64,000 nt of DNA, taken from positions 1,178,001 through 1,242,000 of the forward strand of contig NC_088318.1 in assembly GCF_910592395.1 (NCBI RefSeq), read 5' to 3'. The stretch's first letter is position 1; each line of letters begins with the position of its first letter. The position numbers and the translations under genes are program-made. Source of the DNA: Lineus longissimus (Eukaryota > Nemertea > Pilidiophora > Heteronemertea > Lineidae). Below the pieces are notes generated by a model, which saw nothing but the letters and a program-made list of their open reading frames with translations, did no database searches and was not told the origin of the DNA. Below are positions 35,653-47,900 of this stretch, one piece after another.

Positions 35653-37330
35653 GGTGTACGTCCTGGAGGAGGGTCTCTGGAAAGCGGTGCATTAGTATAT
35701 AATGTATATACATTAAAGGGATTTCATCCCGGCCAATTCTGACTGCCAGGGGTATAGAGGCCGAATGAATGAGAGCCTGGATTGCACTAATGAGGGGTAA
35801 TTATTATGACAAGTTCGGCTAAAAGCTTTATAATAGGCGTACATACCCCACACCAAATCGGGGGCACAACACACGGAGGGTCCTTGGCGACTAAACTCTG
35901 GAACAGTGTGAATGCGAGTCGTCTCCCCGAACCGCCCCCAGTCATCATTTCTAAGAGGTCACAGGTTTATCGTTGTATGCCTTGTTTGCGTTGCCAATAT
36001 TATGATTTGACCTGTCAATATCAATATAGACCTAATACATGTCATAGTGTCCATTGTTCCACAACAGTCCAAAGATGAAAACTTTTGAAACCGTAAAATA
36101 TCATGATGTCATCATGCGTATCGATTTGGAATCGAGTCGAATTTTCGGATGAAGCACATGTCGATTCCACATGACCGGTATAGAGACATAGAGACGGCGA
36201 TCAATTGTAACCATGGTACCAGTCAGGCGCCAAGCACGACCAATTAGCGAGTTGTCGTCAAATGACTGGTAACGGGGTTACTGACTGAGTGTCAGACGAC
36301 TAAAATAAATGTGTTCTTGACCAAAATTGTATCAAAATGTGTGATTTGCCCCCCTCTCCTCGAGAGCCTTTTTTTCCCCGACCAAGAAGCTCGGGCATGG
36401 AGAGGCATCCAACTTCAGACCAACACTCGGCACTAACGATCGAGGTTATGTAAGCTCAGTAACATGTGCGAGGGGAGAAGCATACGACTAACCCGGGTTT
36501 CCCAGGATGGCATGATATGAGACAAACTCCGTTGAAACAACAAACTGGTCCTACCTACCTTCGTATTACCTTCCTTCGCATTTGCTGATTATTTCCCTGA
36601 TCATGTAGGCCCTGGGTGTACACCATAGCACCCGATATCCAGTAGCCAGGTGAAGCAACGGCTCTTCTACGCGAGTAACGATAGAATGCCACGCGCCACA
36701 ACGGATTCCCGCCAGCCGAATAAAATGTATTCGTCTACAAGCGTTGTAAACATTGAGATCATTGTGATATTGTGATCCATTGAGTGTATGCTAACGATAT
36801 CTATTATACAGCGAAAATCTATGCAGAATATTTCTGCTAGTTTCAATGCAAAAAACTGCCACCTGGAAGCATTAACAAGAGCTAAACTATCAAGAATTCA
36901 GTCATGTAGGGGACCGCTGCTTTTTAACCTATGGCCGCCGCAAATATTCATGTTACTGCCATCTTTCATTTTACACGTTTGGTTCCATCTATTTCGAGAG
37001 GCAATCTTTCATCTCATCGAGACAATTCTAACCGTACTGTGTTTGTTTCTTAGAATTCTTCTCCGGTCGGCTGCAACCATGACAAAACAGAGACTCCTCA
37101 TCACGCTCGACGAGCAGCGGGCCAACACTCGAACGGGGGACTGCGCTTTACGTTGCTCTTGTTTTTTTTAGCAGACTTGCAGTTGCAATAAAAACATTTC
37201 CTTGACAAGAATGAGTTGAATTGGCTCGGAAAAAAACCCCATCGTTATTCAAATTAGGATAATAATGGTCACATTGCGGAAGTATCGGACTTGATAAGAG
37301 TGGTTTGATCATGTGTTGGTTCTCAGCGCT
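35653..37330. other. Divergent upstream region of decarboxylase and PGRP genes
   Basis: This 1.7 kb separates the start codons of two divergently transcribed genes. A leader acceptor (GCTTTCCAG) lies about 35 bases upstream of the decarboxylase ATG, so its first exon is probably untranslated and farther right. Open frames here lack support. No repeat was identified. Confidence 0.45.
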
Positions 37331-37340
37331 TATATAAACA
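37331..37340 (+). promoter_or_regulatory. TATA box of the PGRP gene
   Basis: TATATAAACA lies 75-80 bases before the start codon, placing transcription start near 37362 with a short uninterrupted leader. Confidence 0.7.
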
Positions 37341-37410
37341 GCTGCGCAAACCCAAACATTCTTGGTCACCGCCAGCTCTTCCTGGTCGAGATCAACGCTG
37401 CAACCCGAAG

Positions 37411-39626
37411 ATGGGGACCAAACTGGTTTTCTGTGTGGCCTTCTTCTTGTTGGTTGGAAGACAGGGGTTTGCTGACAGTTATGGTAAGTAGAGCAAAGGT
37501 ACCCATCTGTGGTAGACTTCAGGACTATAGTCTTCGAACTTTCGGTGTGATTTCAAGAACATGTTTCACTTTCCTTTCGTAGACGCCGGCGGAGCAGTCT
37601 TAAATGTCCCACCTGGAAACATGTCGGCCGATGGTTGCATAGAAATCATGACCTCCAATACTTAAGATATTAATGCGCAAATTATTAGAATCTTTTTACC
37701 GGAGACACTAGGGCCGTTTAGACGACAGGCGAAAAGACCGCATTCGGATCGAATCTGGATGAATCCGGATTAAAACCACCCAAGGCGATGGTACCTTTTT
37801 AGTCCGGATGCAACCACATTGATCCGGATCTTTTTGCGTTTACACGACGAAAAATTAATCCGGATTCGGGACGCATCCGGATTTTTTCGCGTCGTCTAAA
37901 CGGCCCTATTATCATCATAAGACTTTTGAAACTTACACCGGTTCCATGCACGCCTTGCGCATGTCGACGACTTGGTCGCATCAGAGTTTGCCTCATACTG
38001 AGGTATTGTCCTGCCAACGGGGTTTTTATCATCGAGTATATTGTCAAAAGAGAACAAGAGACAGAATAAATGAGGCCATCATGTGATAACTAAATTGAGA
38101 AAGGTACATATCAAGGCTGTGCCAACTGTTCGGGAACATTTGTGTTCAGCCCGGACAGGAAATTCTTGGAAACATCTGATATTACAACCATTGTTGCATT
38201 CGCTCTACATTTTCACGTGTCTTTATGATCAGTGATGTCGTCGAGGACAGCCTGCGTGGATGTGACGCGTCAGGGATGGCACGCCCGGCCTCCCAAGTCA
38301 ACCAGCCCTTTGAACACGCCAGTCGGTATGGTCTTCATTCACCATTCAGCCATGATGCGTTGTTCTGACGTTAATACGTGTGCGGCACAAGTGAGAGCCA
38401 TACAGAACTTCCACATGGACGTCAGAGGTAAACAGGACAACGACAGTCTCCACTGTCTTATTTGAAATACTTATAGCCCATGATACCTCATGGGACAGAG
38501 GCCCTCACTCTTTTTCTGTCTTCCGCTGCCTTGGCCCTCCATCACCATCTTGACCCTCAATGTATTGACATTGCTAAGCTTACAGACAACGCTCAATGGG
38601 TGGAGACAACAGAGGCAATATCTCTGGAAGTTCAGTATGCCCATCACAGGTAAACCCCATGTCGCTCAGCGCAGCTGCCGTCACTATATGGTCCTTGGGC
38701 AGACACGGTTTCGGTCTTTTGCCCTGTGGTGTCTATATCAGGGCAGTCCTGAGATGTTGTCCAGCTACATTCGGAAACATGCCGATGATATGCCGTCTAG
38801 TTTTGATATGTTGTGGGGTCTGTGTCCGACAAGTCACAATGACCAATTCTTAGCATGTCAAAGTGGTCCTTTACAGCACAACCCGTCGCTGTCCCTTAAC
38901 CTTAACAACCAGTAAAAGGTCGACAACATGCTCGATACAGAATGATGCCACTCTTTTACAGGTTGGGATGATATTGGCTATAGTTTCCTGGTAGGTGAAG
39001 ACGGGAATGTTTACGAGGGGCGTGGCTGGGACAGAATAGGTGCACATACGTATGGTTACAACGACGTAGCTATCGGTAAGTGAAGAGAGGGTGGATCGAG
39101 CTATAAAGCGAGCACCACTGTGTAAAAAGGACATCTTATTAAGCAATCTCGAATACCAGGGTCCGGGCGGTTGTATGCTCCTCCATCGCACATATGCTCG
39201 GCCAGGCGCAAAGTGAAAGGCCTCATCTTGGCTGACACAGGATGTGGTTGAAATCTTTGTTAGGTAAATTCGAGGGTCGAGAATAACCATTCAATTTGAG
39301 GCATGGATTACATGGTCAGATGATTGTCCTCAATCAAGTTCTGTTCTCCTCGTAATTGGATAGATTTTCAGTTTCTATCATGCGTCCCTTTCCTTCCAGG
39401 TATCTGCGTGATGGGAGACTTCACCACAGTCACACCCAATACCCAGGCTTTGGACGCAGTCAAAAACCTCATTGCCTGTGGAGTCAGGGACAGTAAGGTG
39501 ACAACCGATTACAAGCTCTATGGACATAGGGACTCCAAGAAGTCTCACACTGAATGTCCGGGTCAGGCGTTCTATGATCTTATTAGAGGCTGGCCCCACT
39601 ATGATACCCATGGACCACCTCCCTAA
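37411..39626 (+). CDS. Short secreted peptidoglycan recognition protein (Zn amidase type)
   Basis: Four exons (37411-37483, 38233-38427, 38962-39075, 39400-39626), all phase 1, give 202 residues. Residues 1-21 are a signal peptide ([12 protein letters not shown]). The PGRP/T7-lysozyme-like fold shows GMVFIHHSA (His61), the C..C pair [31 protein letters not shown] (Tyr96), [14 protein letters not shown] and YGHRD..TECPG (His170, Cys180). These four residues match the zinc and catalytic set, so N-acetylmuramoyl-L-alanine amidase activity is expected. The product should bind and cleave bacterial peptidoglycan outside the cell. The His170-Cys180 loop is two residues longer than in most PGRPs. Intron 1 holds a MITE. 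Confidence 0.95.
37711..37906. mobile_element. 196-bp MITE in PGRP intron 1, TA-flanked
   Basis: The termini GGGCCGTTTAGACGAC and GTCGTCTAAACGGCCC are perfect inverted repeats of 16 bp, each flanked by TA, which fits a Tc1/mariner-type target site. The interior contains five or six copies of the palindrome ATCCGGAT or close variants. There is no coding capacity. Confidence 0.85.
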
Positions 39627-40875
39627 CTTACGGTCATAGGGACGAAGTGACCCTGGGTGTTCAAAGGATAATGGGCCACTGGGTGGTCTGGGACAATTCA
39701 GGAGCCAAGAAGACAATTTCGAATCTTAGTGTTTTGGTGTGGTGAGACTTTACTAGACTATCATGTATATAAATACTCTTTCCAAATTGACAAGATCTCT
39801 GCTATGGAAATTTACCAAAGTTTGTGATTTCGCAAAACCCTGCGCGCACTGAAATGGTAATACAGCTCCTAGCCGATTTTACATTAATCCAGCATTATGC
39901 GCCCCAGGATGTCCATAATCTGTTTCACCAGGTGTGAACGGGCCAGATTTATTATAAAAGTTATTTGGAGGTTTTGGGGATGATTGATGCCATCGGTAAC
40001 TCATGATCATCTTTTGTCACAGGATCCACTTATATAGCAGATATAGCATACATGTACTTCCTGGTCAGTGGAATACTAAATGGACAATACAGTCACTACT
40101 AAGGGAAATATAAAATAAAATGACAGAAAAGTATTTTGTTAGTGTTTATTTATTATGCAAATGGTGGTTTATAAACAGTTTATTGAATTACTAACCCTGT
40201 TAACTTCTCCAAGAGCATAAAAGTGCACACTGGGCAACGTCTAGCCCCCCCCCCCCCAAAAAAAGAAAAATTATGACAATAATAGAGTGATCAGAAACAG
40301 TACAATTTTCACAGTATAATTTGAGTGAAATTGACAAAGGAGAGTAGTTTTTTATACCACAGAAAGTGGCCACTCACTGCAAAGTTGCAGTACACATCAT
40401 TATCTCAACGAACTTGGCAACACAAAATTAATACAGATATGTCTAAATCACAGTTACAAATACAGCCATAGTGAATGTGGTGTCTTGAGCTGTGCACAGG
40501 TGTTCCCTCTCAATGTCTGATTACTTTGTCGGCCCCTTCTCCCATATGTCAAACAAAGCAAGGCTACCAAGGAAGGAATGACCTGTCACCTAGAACATAG
40601 CCTTGATTACATCTCACTCAGCAGCATCACGAAATGTGTGTTGCAACCCAGTCCTTTTCACTAGCAAGGGCCACATAAGTTCATAAAGTTAACAGATTGT
40701 TTTTGTGCAGAAAGACATTATTAAGTATTATTAAGTACAAGCTTAGGGGAGTCTGTGAGTAATAGTGTTGATTGTTGCTGATATTGAAACCCTAAGGCAC
40801 TATGAATATGAATCAATACTTTGGCCTTATCACCGGCTTACATAGTTACATAATCTTTGAAGTCATGTTGTCAAA
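39627..40875. other. Convergent 3' ends of PGRP (+) and cathepsin Z (-)
   Basis: The PGRP AATAAA is at 40114-40119; a minus-strand AATAAA for cathepsin Z lies near 40145-40154. The two 3' UTRs therefore abut or overlap by a few tens of bases. A C-run followed by A-run is at 40245-40265. No other gene is seen. Confidence 0.5.
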
Positions 40876-43824
40876 TTACTTGGGCGGTACGATTGGATCT
40901 GCATAAGCACAAGATTGCTCGATTGCCAAATTGTAGTCATTGCCTTGGCCATTCTTGTACTTGCTGGTCACTATCTGCATGACACCACTAATTCCCTGGT
41001 GAAGAAAGAACATCATTTTTTAAGCAACAAGGATATATACAAAAGGAATACACATAAAATGTCATTACTGGTAGGGCCAACATGTATTTACACAGTCATT
41101 GTATTCTGTGCAATACCTTTCAAATTCTCTTGTCTCAGCTTGGTGATCACCTGATAGACAACAAAAGCAGCTACTTTTCATAGGCCCAGATCAACAACAG
41201 TATGGATCTATGAGAACAAATAAGTCCAAAACTTTGAAAGAAAAGAATTTGCTCTATCGCCATTTGACTATCTAGGTCATGTTAGACAATGGCAAGCACA
41301 GTGGAAGGACTTTGGTTAGAAGCACACTTGACATACAGATAGATTTCCTCACTGAATGTTCAAGACTTTAATGGTGTTGTACTTGTAAAAGACTTACCCA
41401 TGGCTGTCCCCAAGAGTTCCTGACCCACCAGAACTCAACTTTGTTCTTGTCCACTCCCCATCCGACTACTGAGACAATGTGGTTGATCTGAAAGAAATTA
41501 TGCACATTTTGAGATTCATTTTTGGTCTTCACATGAATGAGTTGACATTTTTTTCGTTAAAAATTGACAAATCAGATTCGGCATGCAAATACACCAAGAT
41601 ACAAAGGCATGTGCACCACATTATCTATTTCCCACTGACACACTGATACAAAGAAGAAATCTTACCATTGCTCCCTTCAAATATTGGCTATAAACTCCAC
41701 CGGTATATTTTTCCATCTCATCAGTGGCTGATATTCCGCAACTGAAAAACGACAAAGAGGTTTGGAAAGGAGCAAAAACATAGCCTAGTAACATTTGGAA
41801 AACAGTCCATGACCATGCCTATCATAAAGACTTCTGACCAGAATGATCTGATCCCAGGTGTTGGTTTGGGTCTCATTTCTAAAAAATAACCTTCCTTTAT
41901 CTGTTATGTCTTCAGACACACAAAGAGATGCCAACAAAAGGATGTCCTCACACCACCTTCGTCTTAAATTACATTTAAAGTCAGTCCAGCACTGAGCAAT
42001 TTCTAACCGACTGGGCAGTTTTATGACAACCTCACCTGATTGGTCCATTAATATAGATCTCGGCCATCATCTTATCCCGTCCTGACACTGACCCGTAATC
42101 TCCAATATACCACTTCGTATAATTGCTAATCGCATAGCAGTTGCTTCCAAAGCAAGTGCCACACTGATTGAACTTAGAACATTCTGAAAATGCATTGAAG
42201 TAACAACAGAATGTTTCATCAACCCACAGGGTAGTCTTATTTAGTTTCACTAGCTACAGATTGGTGGCTCACTCGAACAATGGAGATGGTACATGTTGAT
42301 GGCACAGACACAAAGTATTTTTCAGATCTAGTATAAACCTAGAACTACATCACTGGTTGCTCAACAGAAATGTCTATATTTTACTAACCATGTCATGAGA
42401 CAAAGGATGCAGAAGCCACATGAACTAGTTTCTCCTACAATGTAGGCATTGATGTGGGTGGAGCAAAGGGCAAAAAAAGTGAATATACATACTCTGGTTT
42501 TTGGCTTGGTAGTTGTTGCACGACTCATCAGGGATTCCTTGCTTGTTCACGTAGGCATAAACAGCTAGTTGTCCACCCCCTTGGCACGACCCTGCATTTC
42601 CACAGTCAATAACATTCTGTACGGAGAGATAGGTAGTTGGCCATTGGTTCTTCCTTTTTATGTTGATTCTGTCGGCAATGGCGCTGGTGGTTCCCATAGC
42701 CCAGCAGGAGCCACAGTCTAAAAGGACAGAGAAAATCTATATGCACAGGAAACAACATAAAGGCATATGAGTCACCATTGATGTCACATTACATGGTTTC
42801 ATGTTGCAGGAGAAGATATTGTCAATTGAAAGGAACTTATTTTAGGCAATAAACATTCAGTGAATGGATAGGCCATATTCAACTATAATGTGATGTCCTT
42901 GACTTGAAGTTACAACTCATTGTCTGAAATGTTGAAGGATCACATCTCTTGAAGGAACATTAAAGGTAAATTGGATATCAAGCCACTTGAAGAATGTAAC
43001 CTACACTGAGGTATATGTTGATTTCGCATGGGACTGAGATAGTTGACACCACCCATGTCACCCCAGTCCCAACTCTTTGGGATGGATGACATGGCAAGGA
43101 ATTCATGGGGTCTTGGGTTTGTCCTGAAATGAACAAAACAAGATAGGAAAGATAACCCAGTATTTTGAAGATGATTCACTTGACATCTGGCTGTACAAGG
43201 TGATTATACCAACCGCATTTATCAAACTCGTCTTATAAAACAAACGTCAGTAGCAGTATGCAGTACAACTTAAATGCAGTCCACACCAAAGAGCATTTTG
43301 GACCCATAGAGGGTCAAGATAATAGTTTGAACAGGCAGTGCTGCTGGAAGACTTTTTTAGTCAGCTGACAGTGTTCCTTTTTTTTACACATTGATTGTGC
43401 CTGTCATGTCATCTATGATAGAGGAATTCGAAGAAGACGAATCTGTGCCAAAGCAAATCAAATACGCGCACACAGATCACGTCAGAACGCCTAAGTCGAC
43501 TTCGGACAATGAAACGCATGACTGGTCAGTGCCAAAACAAACTTCGTCTATTCAATATTATATTCATCATTTGACACTCACATTTCACTTGCAAAATCAC
43601 AGCAATCGCAATGAATGTGACGTCGCAACTAAAGATAAGTAAAGATCTACCAACCCGAAATCTTTGATTTTGAGGTCATATGTGCTGTTGTAGCATGAGC
43701 TACCCATCGACATGGTTGCAATCGCTTGGCTGCACGATATAGAGAATGTCAGCATCAAAACTAACGAAGATAACAGGGAAAACATCTTGATTTTCGCCAC
43801 AAACATTGTTGGTCCGTCTACCAT
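40876..43824 (-). CDS. CTSZ: Cathepsin Z/X (lysosomal cysteine carboxypeptidase)
   Basis: Seven exons: 43824-43655, 43123-43005, 42717-42493, 42183-42036, 41741-41666, 41487-41398, 40995-40876. They join in phase to 315 residues (human 303). The signal peptide is [20 protein letters not shown]; translation may start at 43824 or at the ATG at 43785. A short propeptide with a CYN motif precedes NPRPHEFL. The mature enzyme shows PKSWDW, the family-specific HIP insertion before QYCGSCW (catalytic Cys101), [23 protein letters not shown] (His249) and RNSWG (Asn270). Family members are papain-fold carboxymonopeptidases of endolysosomes. The first donor (GG|GTTGGT) is weak but is the only one that keeps the frame. 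Confidence 0.95.
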
Positions 43825-44973
43825 TTTGTTGTCATGTGCTCCGGTGATGAGCAAATCACGTGCTTTTTTAGCGCCTGAAAGCTGGGTCACACTAAACAGC
43901 GCCAACCAGCGTCAACCAGGTTTAAAAGCATACTTAAAGTCATCAAAATAAAATCATATGGTAATAAACGAAATAAGCAGGACATTTTCTAAATTTCCTG
44001 ATCGTTTCATCACATTTGTGTGCTAGATGGCAATATTGCCAATTGGGCCGGACAATCACGAAAAACCCCAAATATTATACATTTCTTCCTGAATAATTCT
44101 TACAGTGACCATTCTCCCATGAAAGACAGTTGCTTACGCTACACATAAATCAAAAAAAATCGAGGGTCAACCATTGAACTTTTGAGATATGTTGAATTTT
44201 GCACAAATCAGCGAAAAACGCACCAACTGGCACTGGACGGCATTTCAACACGGGGCCGACGCACATTCCAAGTTCAGTGTACACATACGTCGGCAACAAC
44301 AGAGTAACTGCGTAGTTTCTTGTTAACTGCCTATTGAGACTTGAGTAGCACTCTAGGTTTCAGAAACTCCAAAAAAACATGTCTTTGCCAAAACAACTGC
44401 TGACTCAACACTGACGTACTGTGAGGACCGAGAAATCAATGATTTTAGGAACTACGGTGAGGGGGGCATGAACAACAAAAACAAACTCCCTAATGCGACC
44501 TCAGTGTTACAGGAATCAGTGTCCACTGGGGAAATTGTATTGACGCTACCGGTGACGCTTTTGATGACCGGAGAAGTAATCTGTGTTGAACCATCCTGGA
44601 TTAACTGAGCCTGTTTGAGAAGTGATTGCCCAAGACAAAATGCCTTACAATATAAAGAACACATTAGTATGTGTAACGATGATATCCCGCCCCTTGTAGG
44701 TCAAGATGCTTTTGGGTGTCGGTAGCTCTCGCCATCTACCAAGAATGAAAGAAACTAAAATTAGGAACTACTTGCAGTCCACCAAAATATTAGTCCGCAC
44801 TGAATACATTCCTCTGACGATTAAATTTGTGAGTTTGAAACAAGTCTTGCATTATAATAATATACAAAAGAATCAATATCACTCTCTTATTTAATGTCAT
44901 TTGGTAATCTTCGTATGTGTGTCGCGTTTTTCTTTTTATAGTACATGGTGTGATTCGGTCGAAAGTATCCAAA
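43825..44973. promoter_or_regulatory. Shared upstream region, cathepsin Z (-) and GLG1 (+)
   Basis: The two start codons are 1.15 kb apart and point away from each other. No TATA box is evident for either. I see no gene or repeat within it. Confidence 0.4.
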
Positions 44974-47900
44974 ATGGCGAAGCACCGACGTGGCTCCGAT
45001 TTTGCGAGTGTTTTCATCTGCATTTGTTTGTTATTTACATCAGCGATCGTTGAAATAAATGGTGCAGATGACGCCAAAAATAATGATAATGAAATCCTAC
45101 GGCGGGTTAAGCGAATACCCCCACCGCTGGATCAGTTAAATGGCCAACATGAGAAGAATGACAATGCTTTGAATCCTCCTGGTCCTGGAAATTTTGCTGC
45201 CAAGCCTCTTCCTCCTCATCAGCCCCGGGCACCTGTCCAAGACGGCGGTGTTCAAGCAAATCGAATTCAGAGCCCTAATAACCCGCCGCAAATACGAGAG
45301 CCACAACACCCACAAGTTCAGCATGCAGATTTGAGGGAGAACATTCAAAAACCACGAAGGCCGTCTCTGAAGAAACCGATGCCAGTGAAAATTGCAGACC
45401 ATCCGGCTTGCAAAGAAACTGTCAAAGCCCAGTGCAGTAAGACGTCTGCTTCAAACAACTTTGCTGTCTTGGATTGTTTGCAAAATAGTCCAAAGGTGAG
45501 CGACAGTCAATCAATGACTACATTTTCATGACTTAACATTTCATTTGGATTCCATCCAGCATTAGGCCTAGGCCTACATGTATCACATGGTCAATATTAG
45601 CCTATATATTATCGCAAACAGGATCAGACCAAACCGACTCTGCCTCTCAAACTAGAATATATGGCATCAAAAAGCCGTAAAACCTAAGACGAGTTACAGC
45701 ACACCTTATGGTGTTTTGTTTGTTAGAACTACTGCGGAAAATGCCATGGCGATGGCTTGTAACAGTAACTTTTTGAAGAGAAATAAGCGTATACGCACTT
45801 GACTGAATGACTCGGCAGTAAGATGCATACAGGCTTCAAACTTATCTTGGTTTTTACTCTTTTGCTTCTCCTGTTTCAGCATTTGTCATTTGTGTCCCTT
45901 GTTTCTGCCATGAAAGCAATTTTATATTTATTGTATTAATGTGGTGTGTTTGTTTTCAGACTGAAGGTGATATTCCCAAGCTTTGCCAGAATGTAAGTAC
46001 TTTGATTCTGAGTATAAACCATTTATGCAAACCCTGATTCAGATTGGACTCGATGGAAAATAATTGTTGCTCACAGATTTGAAAGTATGAAACCAAAACT
46101 GGCAGTGCCTCACCAAAGGTCAGGACAATGATTTCCTGATGTTGAGGTTGTTCAGATGAGTTTCGTTTCTTGCTGACAACATTTATTAGATCACAGGACA
46201 AACTTCTGTTGAATCTTCCTGATCAGGTGTTTTTCCAGGGTGTATTTTCTAAATACCAATTTCATGTTGTTTTGCAGTTTATTTGGCGGTATAAACGTAA
46301 CCTGACAACTGATATACGATTTGACAGCGCTGCCTCTGAAGTCTGCCGTGACGTATTAAATGAGGTAAGAACCCTGAAGAAAACCAGAACATGCTTGTTA
46401 GAAGTTCCTGATCATTGTTATTTGACCTGAACCTCAGTTTAAATTCTACCAAGGCTAACAGAATGGCTCCTTAATAACGTGGCACCCCGAAGTGACCTGC
46501 CTCGAAATAAACTTGTTGGTGTCACCCTTGTTGAGACTCAGGATACAGAGATGATCCATGCAATTGTGACAGTTACCCCAAATTTATAAAAAGTTCTTAT
46601 CAATCTTTCCAATTACTCACTGTGGAACCTCCCTTGCAGACGCCTCTGTTAGCAAGATGCCTTCTCTATGAAGGACACTGCTTTTGGTCATTTTCATTGA
46701 ACTTTTTTATATAGACACCTCTCCAATAAAGACAGCATTTGCAGCCTCAATAATTGTCTTCATTAGAAGTTCTACTGTACATATTTAAGAATCGGCTCAT
46801 TCCATCATATCCTATTTTGTCTCTAGATTCCAGAATGTGCCACCCTCCCCAAAGGCACCGGCCAGATCATCTCATGTTTGATCGAACACAAAGAGAATAT
46901 GTCCATCCCCAACTGTAAACAGTTCCTCAACAAGATGGCCAGTATTGTGTTTGCTGATTATCGTCTCGTCAACAAGTTTGCCGAGGCTTGCGAGAAAGAT
47001 ATCGTCAAATTGTCATGTGGGAGAGTGCTCGATGATAAGGATGATGTAAGTTTTCAATCTGATCGTGTTTTATTTGACTTTATTTGACTTTTGAGATCAG
47101 TCAGTTTGCTTAGAAATCATTCCATTTCATACTTTCAATCAAACCATAATTCTTCATTGTGTGAATTCGACCAAAGTTGATCTTCATGTTGAACTTTTGT
47201 CTTCTGTGAATGTGAGAGTGACTTGATGATTGTTATAGGAATGTGTATTGCCACTAAATGGAATCTCTCAGCATCATAGTCATCATCATCATTTACTATT
47301 ACTGGGGTCATCATCACATTTAGACACATGTTTGCAGCCAATGTGATTGTCTCGTCACACCTCACTTTACATAATCATCCTCCTCTTGAATCATGTCACT
47401 TCATCATTACATGTCTATCTGTCTGCTGCACACGCACTGTGTTCCTTCACAATACATGTACAGTTTCGCATGTACATCAACACATAACATGTCCATTGAC
47501 ACGTAGGCATTGTGTTTATCGTAAATTTACCTTTCAGCGAAATATATTTGGCACTCAGAGACAGGTAAACTTTGGGTTAGCTCTGTCCCAGTTATTGCTT
47601 TTAGACTTTATTTGGCACTATTATCCTGGAGAGAGAGATATATTACATGTAGTCAGTCAGTATCATTCAGAAGATGATTAACATTATCCAAGAATCTCTT
47701 TGAGATTTATCGCTATTTAGGTTGTTCACTCGTTGGATCGGGCTTTTTCCCAAAAAATATCTTTACTGGTGTTGCATGTCATTTCATTTGTTGTTTTGTT
47801 CTGTCACACCAGTGGTAGGCATCCATTATTTAGTTGCTACATACTATTCTTTCACTGCCACCCTGGAGAATGAATTCCCCTGATTGCCGAGCATCTTATC

